Origin: CAZBRS01 sp964494475
GTDB taxonomy: Bacteria > Myxococcota_A > UBA9042 > CAZBRS01
DNA: 64,000 nucleotides
Reading direction: 5' to 3'
Assembly: GCA_964494475.1 (NCBI GenBank)
Contig: CAZBRS010000010.1
Location: 1 to 64,000 of the forward strand
Shown here: piece after piece, positions 9,727 through 17,700 of the stretch
Position numbering within the stretch: position 1 is the first letter of the stretch
Layout of the letters: the number at the start of each line of letters is the position of its first letter
Program-made: the position numbers and the translations under genes
Notes under the pieces: generated by a model
Seen by the model: the letters and a program-made list of their open reading frames with translations, nothing else
Told to the model about the DNA's origin: nothing
The model's database searches: none

Positions 9727-10764
9727 TCAGCGCAGCGCCTTCCACTGCTGCCGGGGGATGGCGCTGCTCGTCTCAGGCGTGCGGTCGCGCAGCACGAAGA
9801 CCGAGCGCCGGTTGGCGGCCTCGGCCACCTCGTCGCCGGTGGGCTTGAACTGCACGCTCTCGCCGAAGCCCTGGGTCAGGATGGGCAGCTTGAGGCCGTG
9901 CGCGCGGAACCAGGCGCCGATGGACGCGGCGCGCCGCTCGGACAGCTCGAGGTTCGCGGCGGGCGAGCCCACGGTGTCGGTGTAGGCGGCCACGTAGAGC
10001 TTGAGCTCGACCTTGCCCTCGAGCAGCTCGGCGCCCTTCAGGTGCTTCAGGACGGCGCGGTTGACCTCGGAGAGCAGCAGCTCGAGCTTGGGCTCCTCGG
10101 AGGGGCGCACGTCGGCCTTGCCGAACTCGAACTGCACCTCCTCGTGGGGAATGCCGACCTCGAAGGGCTTCACCTCCATCTCGGACCAGAAGTCGTAGCG
10201 ATCCCAGACCTTCAGCACCAGCTTGCCGATGTCGCCGCCGTTCGCGTCGAAGCGCACGCGCAGGTCGCGGGCCTTGCCCCCGAGGTCGGCCTCGGTCGAC
10301 TCCACCATGGCCCCGCTGCCGTCGACGACGGTGATGGCGGCCTTGGCGCCCTCGCGGTTCAGGTCGAAGCGCACCACGCCGTTTCGCAGGTCGACGTCGC
10401 GCTCCTCCACGTGGATGGCCAGCCCGTCGAGCACCGCCGTCTCGAACTCGAACTCGTTGGCGAGGGTGGAGCCGTCCTTGAACTTGCCCGCCACGTCGAC
10501 GCTCCAGCGGCACACGCCCCGGCCGTCGGGCATCTTGACCACGGTCTCCTGGCCCTCCCGCAGCGCGCCGAACTTGCGCACGAAGCTGCGCCCGCAGTCG
10601 CCCTTGAAGTTCATGGCCAGGCTCGCCACCGCGGCCTCGGGGGCGAAGGCCAACTCGGGCACCCCCTCGCCGGCCAGCACGACGCCGCGGAACTGGTACT
10701 GCAACTCGGCGGCCCAGAGGGGCAGGGCCGCGAACGCGACGACGATCAGCGCGACGTGCTTCAT
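9727..10764 (-). CDS. Exported protein with C-terminal OmpA peptidoglycan-binding domain
   Basis: A 345-residue protein with a signal peptide (MKHVALIVVAFAALPLWA). An N-terminal region of about 200 residues matches nothing I recognise. A C-terminal OmpA-like domain (about 215-335) starts at VQFEFGKADVRP and includes LYVAAYTDTVG and LELSERRAASIGAW, the usual peptidoglycan-contact region. Such proteins tether the outer membrane or an envelope complex to the cell wall. The ATG at 10764 overlaps the stop of the metallo-beta-lactamase-fold gene as ATGA. It is last in a four-gene operon beginning at 15123. Confidence 0.88.
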   Translation of the reverse strand: MKHVALIVVAFAALPLWAAELQYQFRGVVLAGEGVPELAFAPEAAVASLAMNFKGDCGRSFVRKFGALREGQETVVKMPDGRGVCRWSVDVAGKFKDGSTLANEFEFETAVLDGLAIHVEERDVDLRNGVVRFDLNREGAKAAITVVDGSGAMVESTEADLGGKARDLRVRFDANGGDIGKLVLKVWDRYDFWSEMEVKPFEVGIPHEEVQFEFGKADVRPSEEPKLELLLSEVNRAVLKHLKGAELLEGKVELKLYVAAYTDTVGSPAANLELSERRAASIGAWFRAHGLKLPILTQGFGESVQFKPTGDEVAEAANRRSVFVLRDRTPETSSAIPRQQWKALR

Positions 10765-11621
10765 GTCAGATCCACCTCCTCCAGGAGAACCGGCTTGCCA
10801 TCGATCCACTGGAAACGCCCCGCAGCCAGCACGGGATCGTGCCCGAAGGCCAGCACGCCGCCGGCGGCCGCGTGGGGCAGCACCAGGGACTCCTTCTCGC
10901 CGAGCGTGACCAGGGGCTCGTTGTCGTAGGCCATGATCCAGGGCACCGGCAGGTGCGCCGCCGTGGGCACGAGATCGGCCAGGAACAGCAGGTCGAGCGG
11001 GCCGTCGAGCACGCGCACGAGCTGCATGCCGGGCGAGTGCCCCGCGACGGGGAGGACGCGCACGCCCGGCGCCACCTCGGCCGGGCCGTCGACCACGTGG
11101 AAGAGCCCCGCGTCATGCACCGGCTGGAAGCGCGTCACGAGGTACGAGGCGCGGTCCTTGGGGTTGGGCGCGAAGGCGTGCTCCAGTTGCGCGCGCTGTA
11201 CGTGGTGGCGCGCGTTCGGGAAGGTCGGGACGAGCCGGCCCGCGTCACGGCCGACGCCCGGGCGCGTCAAGCCGCCGGTGTGGTCGTAGTGCAGGTGCGT
11301 CACCACCACGTCGGTCACGTCGGCGCACGCCACGCCCGCGGCGTCGAGGGACGCGAACAGCGTGGTCTCGGCGGGGCAGGGCGCCAGGCGTTCGAGCCAG
11401 CGGGGGTCGTGGCCGGCGCCGAGCCCGCAGTCGACCAGCACCACGCGATCGTCGCCCTGCAGCAGCAGCGCGCGCAGGGCCAGGCGGATGCGGTTCGCGT
11501 CGTCGCAGGGGATCTTCTTCTGCCAGAGCGCCTTGGGCACCACGCCGAACATGGTGCCACCGTCGAGGGTGAACGTGCCCGTCTCGATCGCGCGCACCCG
11601 GTAGCGGTCGCCGACGATCAT
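10761..11621 (-). CDS. Metallo-beta-lactamase-fold hydrolase
   Basis: A 286-residue cytoplasmic enzyme with the metal-binding signature THLHYDHTGG (HxHxDH), a later His in VAGHSPGMQ, and ADLVP and FGHDP supplying the remaining ligands. The N-terminal layout (TFTLDGGTMFGVVPKALW, then VDCGLGAGHD) resembles the quorum-quenching lactonase branch and related esterases, so a lactone or ester hydrolase is plausible. The family is broad and the substrate cannot be assigned. The ATG at 11621 follows GGGGAGG and overlaps the glycosyltransferase stop (ATGA). Confidence 0.9.
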   Translation of the reverse strand: MIVGDRYRVRAIETGTFTLDGGTMFGVVPKALWQKKIPCDDANRIRLALRALLLQGDDRVVLVDCGLGAGHDPRWLERLAPCPAETTLFASLDAAGVACADVTDVVVTHLHYDHTGGLTRPGVGRDAGRLVPTFPNARHHVQRAQLEHAFAPNPKDRASYLVTRFQPVHDAGLFHVVDGPAEVAPGVRVLPVAGHSPGMQLVRVLDGPLDLLFLADLVPTAAHLPVPWIMAYDNEPLVTLGEKESLVLPHAAAGGVLAFGHDPVLAAGRFQWIDGKPVLLEEVDLT

Positions 11622-12328
11622 GCCGCCTCCCCACGCCGGCGCCGGTAGCGCCACATCTCGCCGACCACCCGGGCGATGCGGCGCGCGCCCGTGACCTTGC
11701 TGCTGCCGTGGCGGCGGGGCTCGGGCGGGTCGACGGTGACCACCACGTGCGGCACGCTTTGCCGGAGCAGGCCGAGGGGCATCTCGAGGTTGTAGAAGAA
11801 GGTGTCCGAGGACGGCGTCGTGCGCGCCAGCAGGTCGCGGCGCACGAGGTGAACCCCGGTGAAGTCGCAGGGGTGACCGACCAGCACGCGACCGACCAGG
11901 TGGAAGCCCGCCGACAGCAGCCGGCGCGCCGGGCCGTCGCCGCGATCGCGGAAGCGGCTGAGCACGAGCGGCACCGCGTCGAGGTGGGGCACGAAGGCCT
12001 CGAAGGCCTGGGGCGGGATCTGGGCGTCGGCCGCCAGGTGGCCCACCCAGTCGAGGCGCGAGGCCGCGTAGCCGGTGCGGAGCGCGGCGCCCATCCCCAG
12101 GTTTCGGGGGTGGGTGAGCACGCGCACGTGGTCGGGATCGGCCGCCGCCAGGCGCGCGGCGATGGCGGGCGTGTCGTCGGTGCTGCCGTCGTCGACCACG
12201 AGGATCTCCCACTCCGAGAACGTGCGCGCGAGCCACGCCGCCGTGCGCTCGACCTGGAACGCGAGGGTGGCCGCCTCGTTCAGGCCCATCACCGTCAGGC
12301 TCACGCGGTGGGGCGCGAGCCCGGTCAT
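11618..12328 (-). CDS. Family 2 (GT-A) glycosyltransferase
   Basis: A 236-residue protein with the GT2 nucleotide-sugar binding start VSLTVMGLNEAATL and EILVVDDGSTDDT, then PRNLGMGAALRTGY and the acidic ADAQ motif. This is typical of dolichyl-phosphate-mannose-synthase-like transferases, but no transmembrane tail is present. It probably adds a sugar to a lipid carrier or polymer at the inner face of the membrane. The ATG at 12328 forms ATGA with the stop of the large repeat lipoprotein upstream, so the two are coupled. The acceptor is unknown. Confidence 0.88.
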   Translation of the reverse strand: MTGLAPHRVSLTVMGLNEAATLAFQVERTAAWLARTFSEWEILVVDDGSTDDTPAIAARLAAADPDHVRVLTHPRNLGMGAALRTGYAASRLDWVGHLAADAQIPPQAFEAFVPHLDAVPLVLSRFRDRGDGPARRLLSAGFHLVGRVLVGHPCDFTGVHLVRRDLLARTTPSSDTFFYNLEMPLGLLRQSVPHVVVTVDPPEPRRHGSSKVTGARRIARVVGEMWRYRRRRGEAA

Positions 12329-15123
12329 GGCGTGACCTCGACGGGCACGCCGTCGGCGCGCACGAAGGGCGGGCCGTTCGCGTCGCACGACGTGAAGTTG
12401 ACGCCCCCGGAGGTCGAGAAGCGGAACACCGCCACGTAGGCGCCCGGCAAGGCCGCCCGCACGCGCCCCTCGTAGGCGTCGTTCGTGCCGGCGTCGGCCG
12501 CCCACGACGCGTCGAACCACTCGTAGCTGGAGTTGGCGAGGTCGTGCAGGCCCACCTGGGCCACCACCCCCGAGCCCCAGCCGGGGGCGGCCGTGAGGTT
12601 CGGCACGAACACCTCGCCGCGGAGCACGGGGCTCCACGCCCCCGCCGCGATCTGCACCTCGGCCGGAGAGACCACGGCGCACCACGGCACGTCGAGGCCC
12701 TGCGCCGGGGCGACCACCGTGAGCCGCCCCGCCTCGCCCGTGGCGTAGCCGTTGGCCGAGCCGTCGCCGTCACCGTAGACCCACGCGCCGACCCCCGAGA
12801 GGGAGAAGCGCGCGGCCAGGTCGTAGCTGCCCACGTCGGGCGTGTCGATCGTCCCCGCGTAGCCGTGGAAGCCCGCGGGGGCGCCCGCCTCGGCGTCGAA
12901 GGCCAGCGCCGACCACGTCCAGCCCCCGGCGACGGGCAACGACCCGAGCGCGCCGAAGCCGAGGGCGCCGGTCAACTCGGCGAGCTCGGAGGCCGCGTCG
13001 GTGAAGCCGGGCACGCGCGCCCTGGCCCGCACGACGGGGGTGTGCCAGCCCGCGACCGACGTCAGGGAGAGGGGGCCGTCGAGCACGACCTCCTGCAGCA
13101 AGGGGTTCGCCTCGGCGTACGCGCTCAGCGAACCGAGCGCGCCGGCCTCGAACCCGTCGGCCGAGCCGTCGGCGTCGCACTCGGTCCAGGTCTCGCCCCC
13201 GTCGGCCGAGAAACGGAACGCGGTCTGGTAGACCCCCGCCTCGGACGGCACGACCACCGCCCGGTAGGCGTCGGCGGCCAGCGGGCTGCCCGTGGGCCCC
13301 GCCGCGTCGCCGGTGTAGACCGCGTCGCTCCAGCTGAACTCGGAGCCGAGCGCGCGCACGCCGAGCGCGCCGCGTACGCCGAAGCCCGGCCCCTCGCCGG
13401 CGGTTCGCCCGGGCACGACCACGTGGCCGACGATGGGCAGGCTCGGGTTGCCGACCTCGACCTGCAGCGCCAACGGCCCTTGGAGTCGGCACCAGCCGAC
13501 GGTGGTCGGCAGGGGAGGCACCACGTGCAGGAGGGGCAGATCGTCGGGCGAGAAGCCATCGGCGCTGCCCGTCCGATCGCAGGTCAGCCAGTGGGCCCCG
13601 CCGTCGGCCGTGAAGCGGAAGGCCATCTGAAGGTCGCCCTCGCCGGAGGGGCTCAACGTGGCCGCGAAGACCTCCGAGAGCAGGTCGGGCGAGTCGACCT
13701 GGAAGCCCGCGTTGGTCCAGGCCCAGGCGCCCCCGTCGCGCGGATCGGAGCCGGGGGGGCCCCACCCGAGCTGCCCGAGGACCCCCGCCGCCGGTCCGGG
13801 CGCGTCGGTGAGCCCACCGGCCGTGACGGTGGCGGACAGCACGGGCGACAGGTCGCCCACCCCGACCGTGAGCTCGGGCAGCACGTCGAACCGACAGTCT
13901 TCGAGCGCCCGCCCCACGCGCAGCAGCCCCAGCGCCCCGAGCGAGGGCTCGTTGTCGCTGCCGTCGAGGTCGCCGTGGACCCAGGTGGTCCCGTCGTCGG
14001 CCGAGAAGCGCCAGGCCGTGCTCCACACCCCCTCGACGTCGGTCGGCGGCGCCGCGCCGTACTCGAGCGCGTCGCTGGGATCGCCGGCCTCGGCGGGGGC
14101 CGGACCACGCAGGTCGGCCGTCAGCCAACTCCACGAGGCGTCGGTGGGCAGCGAGCCGCGGGGCCCCCTGCCGAACCGCGCGAGCAGGGTGGGCGCGGCG
14201 CTGCCCTGGCCGGTCGTCACCACGCGACCCAGGGCGGGGGACGCCGCGGCGTCGCGATCGACCCGGATCGCGGCGGGCCCGACGAAGCGCGCCCAGGCCA
14301 CGCCCGGCTCGAGGCTGGTCACCACGCTCGCGTGGCCGACGTTCGCGGGGTCGAAGGCACCCCCGTCGAGGTCGCAGGGCGTCCAGGTCTGCCCATCGGT
14401 CGAGAAGCGCACCGTGTAGTCGTACTCGCCGGTGGCCGCGAAGCGCAGGCGCGCCGTGTATTCGTCGGCCGCGCGGTCTCCCGGGAACCACGAATCGGCG
14501 TCGGCGTGGAAGCTGGCGCTCCCCCAGGACCACTCCGCGGAGGCGACGTCGGCGCCCGCCGGGCCGAAGCCCGCCTCGGCGAACACCCCGGACGCCGGGC
14601 CCGCGGTCCCGGTGACGCCCTCGACGCGAACCCGCGCCAGCAGGGCCGTGGAGGGCACGTCGATCGCGGCCGTGAGCTCGGGAGGAAAGACCAGCCGGCA
14701 CCACGTGACTCCCACCGAGGCCTCGGCGTAGCGGAAGGCGGCCGCCAACACGTAGGGCGCGCCGTCGCCGGGGTTCGAGAGCGTGACGTCGACGGGCCCG
14801 GCCGCTCCCGACGGCGCGGCGGGCGTCGACACGACACAGCGGGAGGGGACCTCGAGCGCGAGCACGGACGCCGGCACCCCGCCGAAGCTCACGACGAGGC
14901 CGTCGCGAAAACCGTCGCCCTGCAGCACCACCTCGGTGCCGCCGACGAGCGGACCGCTGCTCGGAGAGAGGTCGTAGACGACCAGGCCGGACGCCGGTCC
15001 CGTGGAATCGCGCGTTTCGGGGGGCCCCGAGTCGGCGACGGCGTCGGGATCGACGACGGCCTCGCCGGCGCAGGAGACCAGCGCCACGAGCGCGATCCAG
15101 ACCACTCGGAGGCGGGGCGCCAT
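12325..15123 (-). CDS. Large lipoprotein with an IPT/TIG domain and six internal repeats
   Basis: A 932-residue protein beginning with a lipoprotein signal (lipobox LVSC, lipidated Cys18). Residues about 45-130 look like an IPT/TIG immunoglobulin fold (LSPSSGPLVGGTEVVLQGDGF). The remainder is six diverged copies of a unit of about 130 residues. Each copy has a strand-rich start, often WCRL or similar, and a conserved end FRFSxDGGxxWxxCDxDGS. Such modules look like surface adhesion or scaffold domains with possible Asp-bound cations. No catalytic motif is visible. It is the first gene of a four-gene operon, with a promoter candidate at 15162-15190. Confidence 0.85.
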   Translation of the reverse strand: MAPRLRVVWIALVALVSCAGEAVVDPDAVADSGPPETRDSTGPASGLVVYDLSPSSGPLVGGTEVVLQGDGFRDGLVVSFGGVPASVLALEVPSRCVVSTPAAPSGAAGPVDVTLSNPGDGAPYVLAAAFRYAEASVGVTWCRLVFPPELTAAIDVPSTALLARVRVEGVTGTAGPASGVFAEAGFGPAGADVASAEWSWGSASFHADADSWFPGDRAADEYTARLRFAATGEYDYTVRFSTDGQTWTPCDLDGGAFDPANVGHASVVTSLEPGVAWARFVGPAAIRVDRDAAASPALGRVVTTGQGSAAPTLLARFGRGPRGSLPTDASWSWLTADLRGPAPAEAGDPSDALEYGAAPPTDVEGVWSTAWRFSADDGTTWVHGDLDGSDNEPSLGALGLLRVGRALEDCRFDVLPELTVGVGDLSPVLSATVTAGGLTDAPGPAAGVLGQLGWGPPGSDPRDGGAWAWTNAGFQVDSPDLLSEVFAATLSPSGEGDLQMAFRFTADGGAHWLTCDRTGSADGFSPDDLPLLHVVPPLPTTVGWCRLQGPLALQVEVGNPSLPIVGHVVVPGRTAGEGPGFGVRGALGVRALGSEFSWSDAVYTGDAAGPTGSPLAADAYRAVVVPSEAGVYQTAFRFSADGGETWTECDADGSADGFEAGALGSLSAYAEANPLLQEVVLDGPLSLTSVAGWHTPVVRARARVPGFTDAASELAELTGALGFGALGSLPVAGGWTWSALAFDAEAGAPAGFHGYAGTIDTPDVGSYDLAARFSLSGVGAWVYGDGDGSANGYATGEAGRLTVVAPAQGLDVPWCAVVSPAEVQIAAGAWSPVLRGEVFVPNLTAAPGWGSGVVAQVGLHDLANSSYEWFDASWAADAGTNDAYEGRVRAALPGAYVAVFRFSTSGGVNFTSCDANGPPFVRADGVPVEVTP
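12328..14706 (-). repeat. Six tandem protein-level repeats within the lipoprotein gene
   Basis: Six copies of roughly 390 bases encode diverged beta-rich units. Each ends in a recognisable RFS/RFT segment, then a Trp (once Phe), then (C/G)DxxG or similar. The copies are too diverged at DNA level to be recent duplications. Boundaries are approximate. Confidence 0.75.
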
Positions 15124-15155
15124 GGCCGGGGTGGCTCCGTTCGAGGTGAGACCGG

Positions 15156-15184
15156 TTGAAGAGAATAGCGGGAGCGGGTACCAT
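15156..15184 (+). promoter_or_regulatory. Candidate promoter for tatB-tatC
   Basis: TTGAAG (15156-15161), a 17-base spacer and TACCAT (15179-15184), 35 bases before the tatB ATG. Its -35 lies next to the -10 of the opposing promoter. Confidence 0.5.
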
Positions 15185-15190
15185 CCGCAA
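15162..15190 (-). promoter_or_regulatory. Candidate promoter for the lipoprotein operon
   Basis: TTGCGG (15190-15185), a 17-base spacer and TATTCT (15167-15162). It occupies the same DNA as the opposing tatB promoter candidate at 15156-15184. Confidence 0.55.
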
Positions 15191-15218
15191 CCGTGCCTTG
15201 GTGTGGCGTCGGGGTCCC

Positions 15219-15650
15219 ATGGTCCTGCTCTTCCTCGGAGACATCGGAGGCAGCGAGCTGCTGCTGATCGCGGTCGTGGCGCTGCTGGTGCTCGGGCCGC
15301 AGCGCCTGCCCGACCTCATGAGGAAGGTGGGCTCGGTGCTCGGCCAGTTCCGGCGGGCCTCGACCGACCTGCAGCGCCAGCTGAACAACGAGCTGCGCGA
15401 CGCCGTCGACCCGAAAGCGGCGCCTGGCGGACCCTCGTTCGGGACGCAGGCCGCCGCGTGGGTGTCGCGCCTCAAGGCCGACGTGAAGGGGACCCTCGAG
15501 GAGCCCGCGCCGACTCTTCCTCCCGCCGCCGCCCCTCCCGCCGCCGCACCCGCCGTCCTCGCCGACGACATCGAGGTCTCCGAGCTCGCCTCGGCCCCCG
15601 ACGTCGCGCCGGCCCCGACCCCGCCTCCGCCGGAGGCCGACCGTGGATAG
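15219..15650 (+). CDS. tatB: Twin-arginine translocase subunit, TatB type
   Basis: A 143-residue protein: one N-terminal membrane helix (ELLLIAVVALLVL), the hinge LGPQRLP, an amphipathic helix (DLMRKVGSVLGQFRRA) and a Pro/Ala-rich tail. Glu near the helix start and the hinge sequence LGPQRLP fit TatB better than TatA, whose hinge is usually FGxxKLP. TatB with TatC forms the receptor for folded twin-arginine precursors in the inner membrane. The ATG at 15219 is chosen because MVLLFLGDIGGSEL starts the domain correctly. tatC begins inside its 3' end. No second TatA-like gene is visible here. Confidence 0.85.
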   Translation: MVLLFLGDIGGSELLLIAVVALLVLGPQRLPDLMRKVGSVLGQFRRASTDLQRQLNNELRDAVDPKAAPGGPSFGTQAAAWVSRLKADVKGTLEEPAPTLPPAAAPPAAAPAVLADDIEVSELASAPDVAPAPTPPPPEADRG

Positions 15651-16998
15651 CGAGCTCTCCCTCCTCGATCACCTGCGCGAGCTGCGCGATCGCCTGACGC
15701 GCATCGCCATCGCCATCGCCGTCGGCTTCGCTGTCGCCTACGCGTATCGCCTCGAATTGTTCGAGCTATTGACCCGTCCGGTCTGGACGGTCCTGCACTC
15801 CCATGGCATTCGCCAGCTGCAGGTGCTCGACGTGACCGAGGCCATCGTGATGTACATGAAGACCTCGTTCATCGGCGGCCTGGTGCTCTCGTCGCCCTAC
15901 ACGCTGCACCAGGTGTGGCGCTTCATCGCGCCGGGGCTCTACGCCAAGGAGCGCCGCAGCGTCTTCGCCATCCTCGTCCCGTCGGTGCTCTTCCTGCTGC
16001 TCGGCCTGGCGTTCGCCTACGCGGTCATGATCCCGTTCGCCGTCGACTTCCTGGTGGGCTACGCCCTCGAGAACCCAGCGCTGTCGGTCGACCTCACGGT
16101 CCAGAGCACGCTCGGCTTCGAGCTCACCTTCCTCACGATCTTCGCCGTGGTCTTCGAGCTGCCCCTGGTCATGACCTTCCTGGTCGCGCTCGGCGTCGGT
16201 TCGTTCGCGTTCTTCGCGAAGCAGTGGCGCGTCGCCATCGTAATCGCCTTCGTGGTCGGCGCCGTGCTCACGCCCCCCGACGTCCTCTCGCAGATCCTGC
16301 TGGCCGGGCCTCTCTGCGGCCTGTACGGGCTGGGCCTGCTGGGCGCGTGGGTCGTCGAGCGCCGCAAGTCGGGGCGCGCCATCTCGCTCGCCGCCTTCGC
16401 GCGGGTCGGCCTGGTGCTGGTGGCCGTGCTGGTGCCCCTGTGGATCTACGGGGTCCAGCCGCTCGTCTTTCCTCCCCCCGTGGTGCCCGTCGAAGGCATC
16501 CTATGGCAGGACACCCCCGTTCGCTCGATCACCACGGTGCGCTACGCCGACGGCGCGCTGCAGGTGCAGGACCCCGCGACGGCCCCCGACGACCTGGTGC
16601 CCCCCGAGGGTCACGACGCCTCCGCGGCCGTCGCCGCCCTCGAAGACCTGGCCTGCCCGGGGCTCTGCTGGTGGGAGTCCGACCCCCGCCGCGTGCTCGA
16701 GGCCTTCGTGCCCTCGCTGACGGGCATGGCCGAGCACGTGCACGGAGCTCGCCTGGCGTGCGCGTCGACCGGCGGGATCGTGCTCGAGCTCGGCCTGCAC
16801 GCGCCGGAGCCGTGGACGCGCTACGCCCTCGAGCGGCTGCTGGCCGACGACCTGGCGCGGGGACGATCGGCCCTGTGGGGCCGAGGGGCTCGCCCCGAGG
16901 TGCGCGTGTCGCGGAATTCCGTGCTTGTCAGCGGGCCTCTCCCGTATACTCGGTGCCGGTCGCAGCTCCACAAACTCTTCGAAGAGCACAGACCATGA
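15643..16998 (+). CDS. tatC: Sec-independent translocase TatC with an unusual C-terminal extension
   Basis: TatC is the multispanning receptor of the Tat pathway. The core (residues 1 to about 240) has the signature HLRELRDRL at 10-18, six membrane spans and LTPPDVLSQ in the later loop. The family normally ends near 250 residues, but this protein has 451. After the core comes a seventh hydrophobic segment (about 252-275) and a domain of about 170 residues with two Cys in CPGLCWW and no similarity I recognise. With the extra span the tail would lie in the periplasm. The GTG at 15643 follows GGAGG inside tatB; the stop overlaps the next ATG (ATGA). Confidence 0.92.
   Translation: MDSELSLLDHLRELRDRLTRIAIAIAVGFAVAYAYRLELFELLTRPVWTVLHSHGIRQLQVLDVTEAIVMYMKTSFIGGLVLSSPYTLHQVWRFIAPGLYAKERRSVFAILVPSVLFLLLGLAFAYAVMIPFAVDFLVGYALENPALSVDLTVQSTLGFELTFLTIFAVVFELPLVMTFLVALGVGSFAFFAKQWRVAIVIAFVVGAVLTPPDVLSQILLAGPLCGLYGLGLLGAWVVERRKSGRAISLAAFARVGLVLVAVLVPLWIYGVQPLVFPPPVVPVEGILWQDTPVRSITTVRYADGALQVQDPATAPDDLVPPEGHDASAAVAALEDLACPGLCWWESDPRRVLEAFVPSLTGMAEHVHGARLACASTGGIVLELGLHAPEPWTRYALERLLADDLARGRSALWGRGARPEVRVSRNSVLVSGPLPYTRCRSQLHKLFEEHRP
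16922..16950 (+). promoter_or_regulatory. Possible internal promoter before the PilZ gene
   Basis: TATACT (16945-16950) matches five of six -10 bases. TGCTTG (16922-16927) at 17 bases is a poor -35. It lies inside the 3' end of tatC, 45 bases before the PilZ gene start. Confidence 0.35.
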
Positions 16999-17669
16999 AA
17001 CGCGTCCTGCTGGTTTCGAACGATCCGAACTTCTTCGAGAGCCGGGACTACACGTTCAATCGACGCGGCATCGAGGCCTTCCCGGCGCTCGACATCGTCG
17101 AGGCCGCCGAGACCCTCATGCGCGTACCCATGGACCTGGCGATCGTCGACGCCCGCGAGGCCGACGCCGTGCAACTGCACGAAGACCTGAAAGCCATCAT
17201 CGACACCGTGCCGCTGCCCATGATCCTCATCGTGCCCGGCAAGGACGAAGACGTGCTGCGCAGCGCGTTCGCCGACCTGGCCTCGGTCTTCCTGGTGCCC
17301 TTCCCGGTGTCGACCAAGTACCTGCTCGACCTGTCGAATCGACTCCTGGCGATCTCGAACCGCAAGTACGTGCGCGTGCTCGTGCAAATGCGGGTGCCGG
17401 GCGAGAAGTCGACCACCGTCTTCGCGTTCTCGCGCAACATCAGCGAGACCGGCATGCTGGTCGAGACCGAGGCCTCGCTGCGCCTGGGCGACCTCGTGGG
17501 CCTGAACTTCATGCTGCCCGGGGTCGGCGGCGGCGCGCCCATCGACGCCCGCGGCGAGATCGTGCGCCTGCAGTCGCCCGAAGGGTCCACCACGGTCCAC
17601 CTCTACGGCGTGCGCTTCTCCGACATCGGGGCCGGCGACCGCGACGTCATCGCCACCTACACTCGTTGA
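16995..17669 (+). CDS. Receiver-like plus PilZ-domain protein
   Basis: A 224-residue protein. Residues 1-115 have the alternating strand/helix pattern of a receiver domain (MKRVLLVSNDPNFF, MDLAIVDAREAD) but lack the usual acidic pair and DKP Lys, so phosphorylation is doubtful. Residues about 120-224 form a PilZ-like domain (FSRNISETGMLVET, a LRLGDLVGLNFMLPG strand, YGVRFSDI). PilZ domains often bind cyclic di-GMP through RxxxR and (D/N)xSxxG. Here the second motif is NISETG, and a clear RxxxR is not seen, so ligand binding is uncertain. The ATG overlaps the tatC stop (ATGA). Confidence 0.82.
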   Translation: MKRVLLVSNDPNFFESRDYTFNRRGIEAFPALDIVEAAETLMRVPMDLAIVDAREADAVQLHEDLKAIIDTVPLPMILIVPGKDEDVLRSAFADLASVFLVPFPVSTKYLLDLSNRLLAISNRKYVRVLVQMRVPGEKSTTVFAFSRNISETGMLVETEASLRLGDLVGLNFMLPGVGGGAPIDARGEIVRLQSPEGSTTVHLYGVRFSDIGAGDRDVIATYTR

Positions 17670-17700
17670 CGCGATCCAGGCTTCCAACACGGGGGGCAAC

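Noticed and set aside
7424..9985. An 853-codon plus-strand reading frame opposite acs
   Set aside because: Composition rich in Arg, Gly and His and no motif; it is the mirror frame of acs, as expected for G+C-rich codon use.
16925..16950. TTGTCA with TATACT as a promoter in the end of tatC
   Set aside because: The spacer between these two boxes is only 14 bases; only a weaker -35 at 17 bases is possible, so it was listed with low confidence instead.
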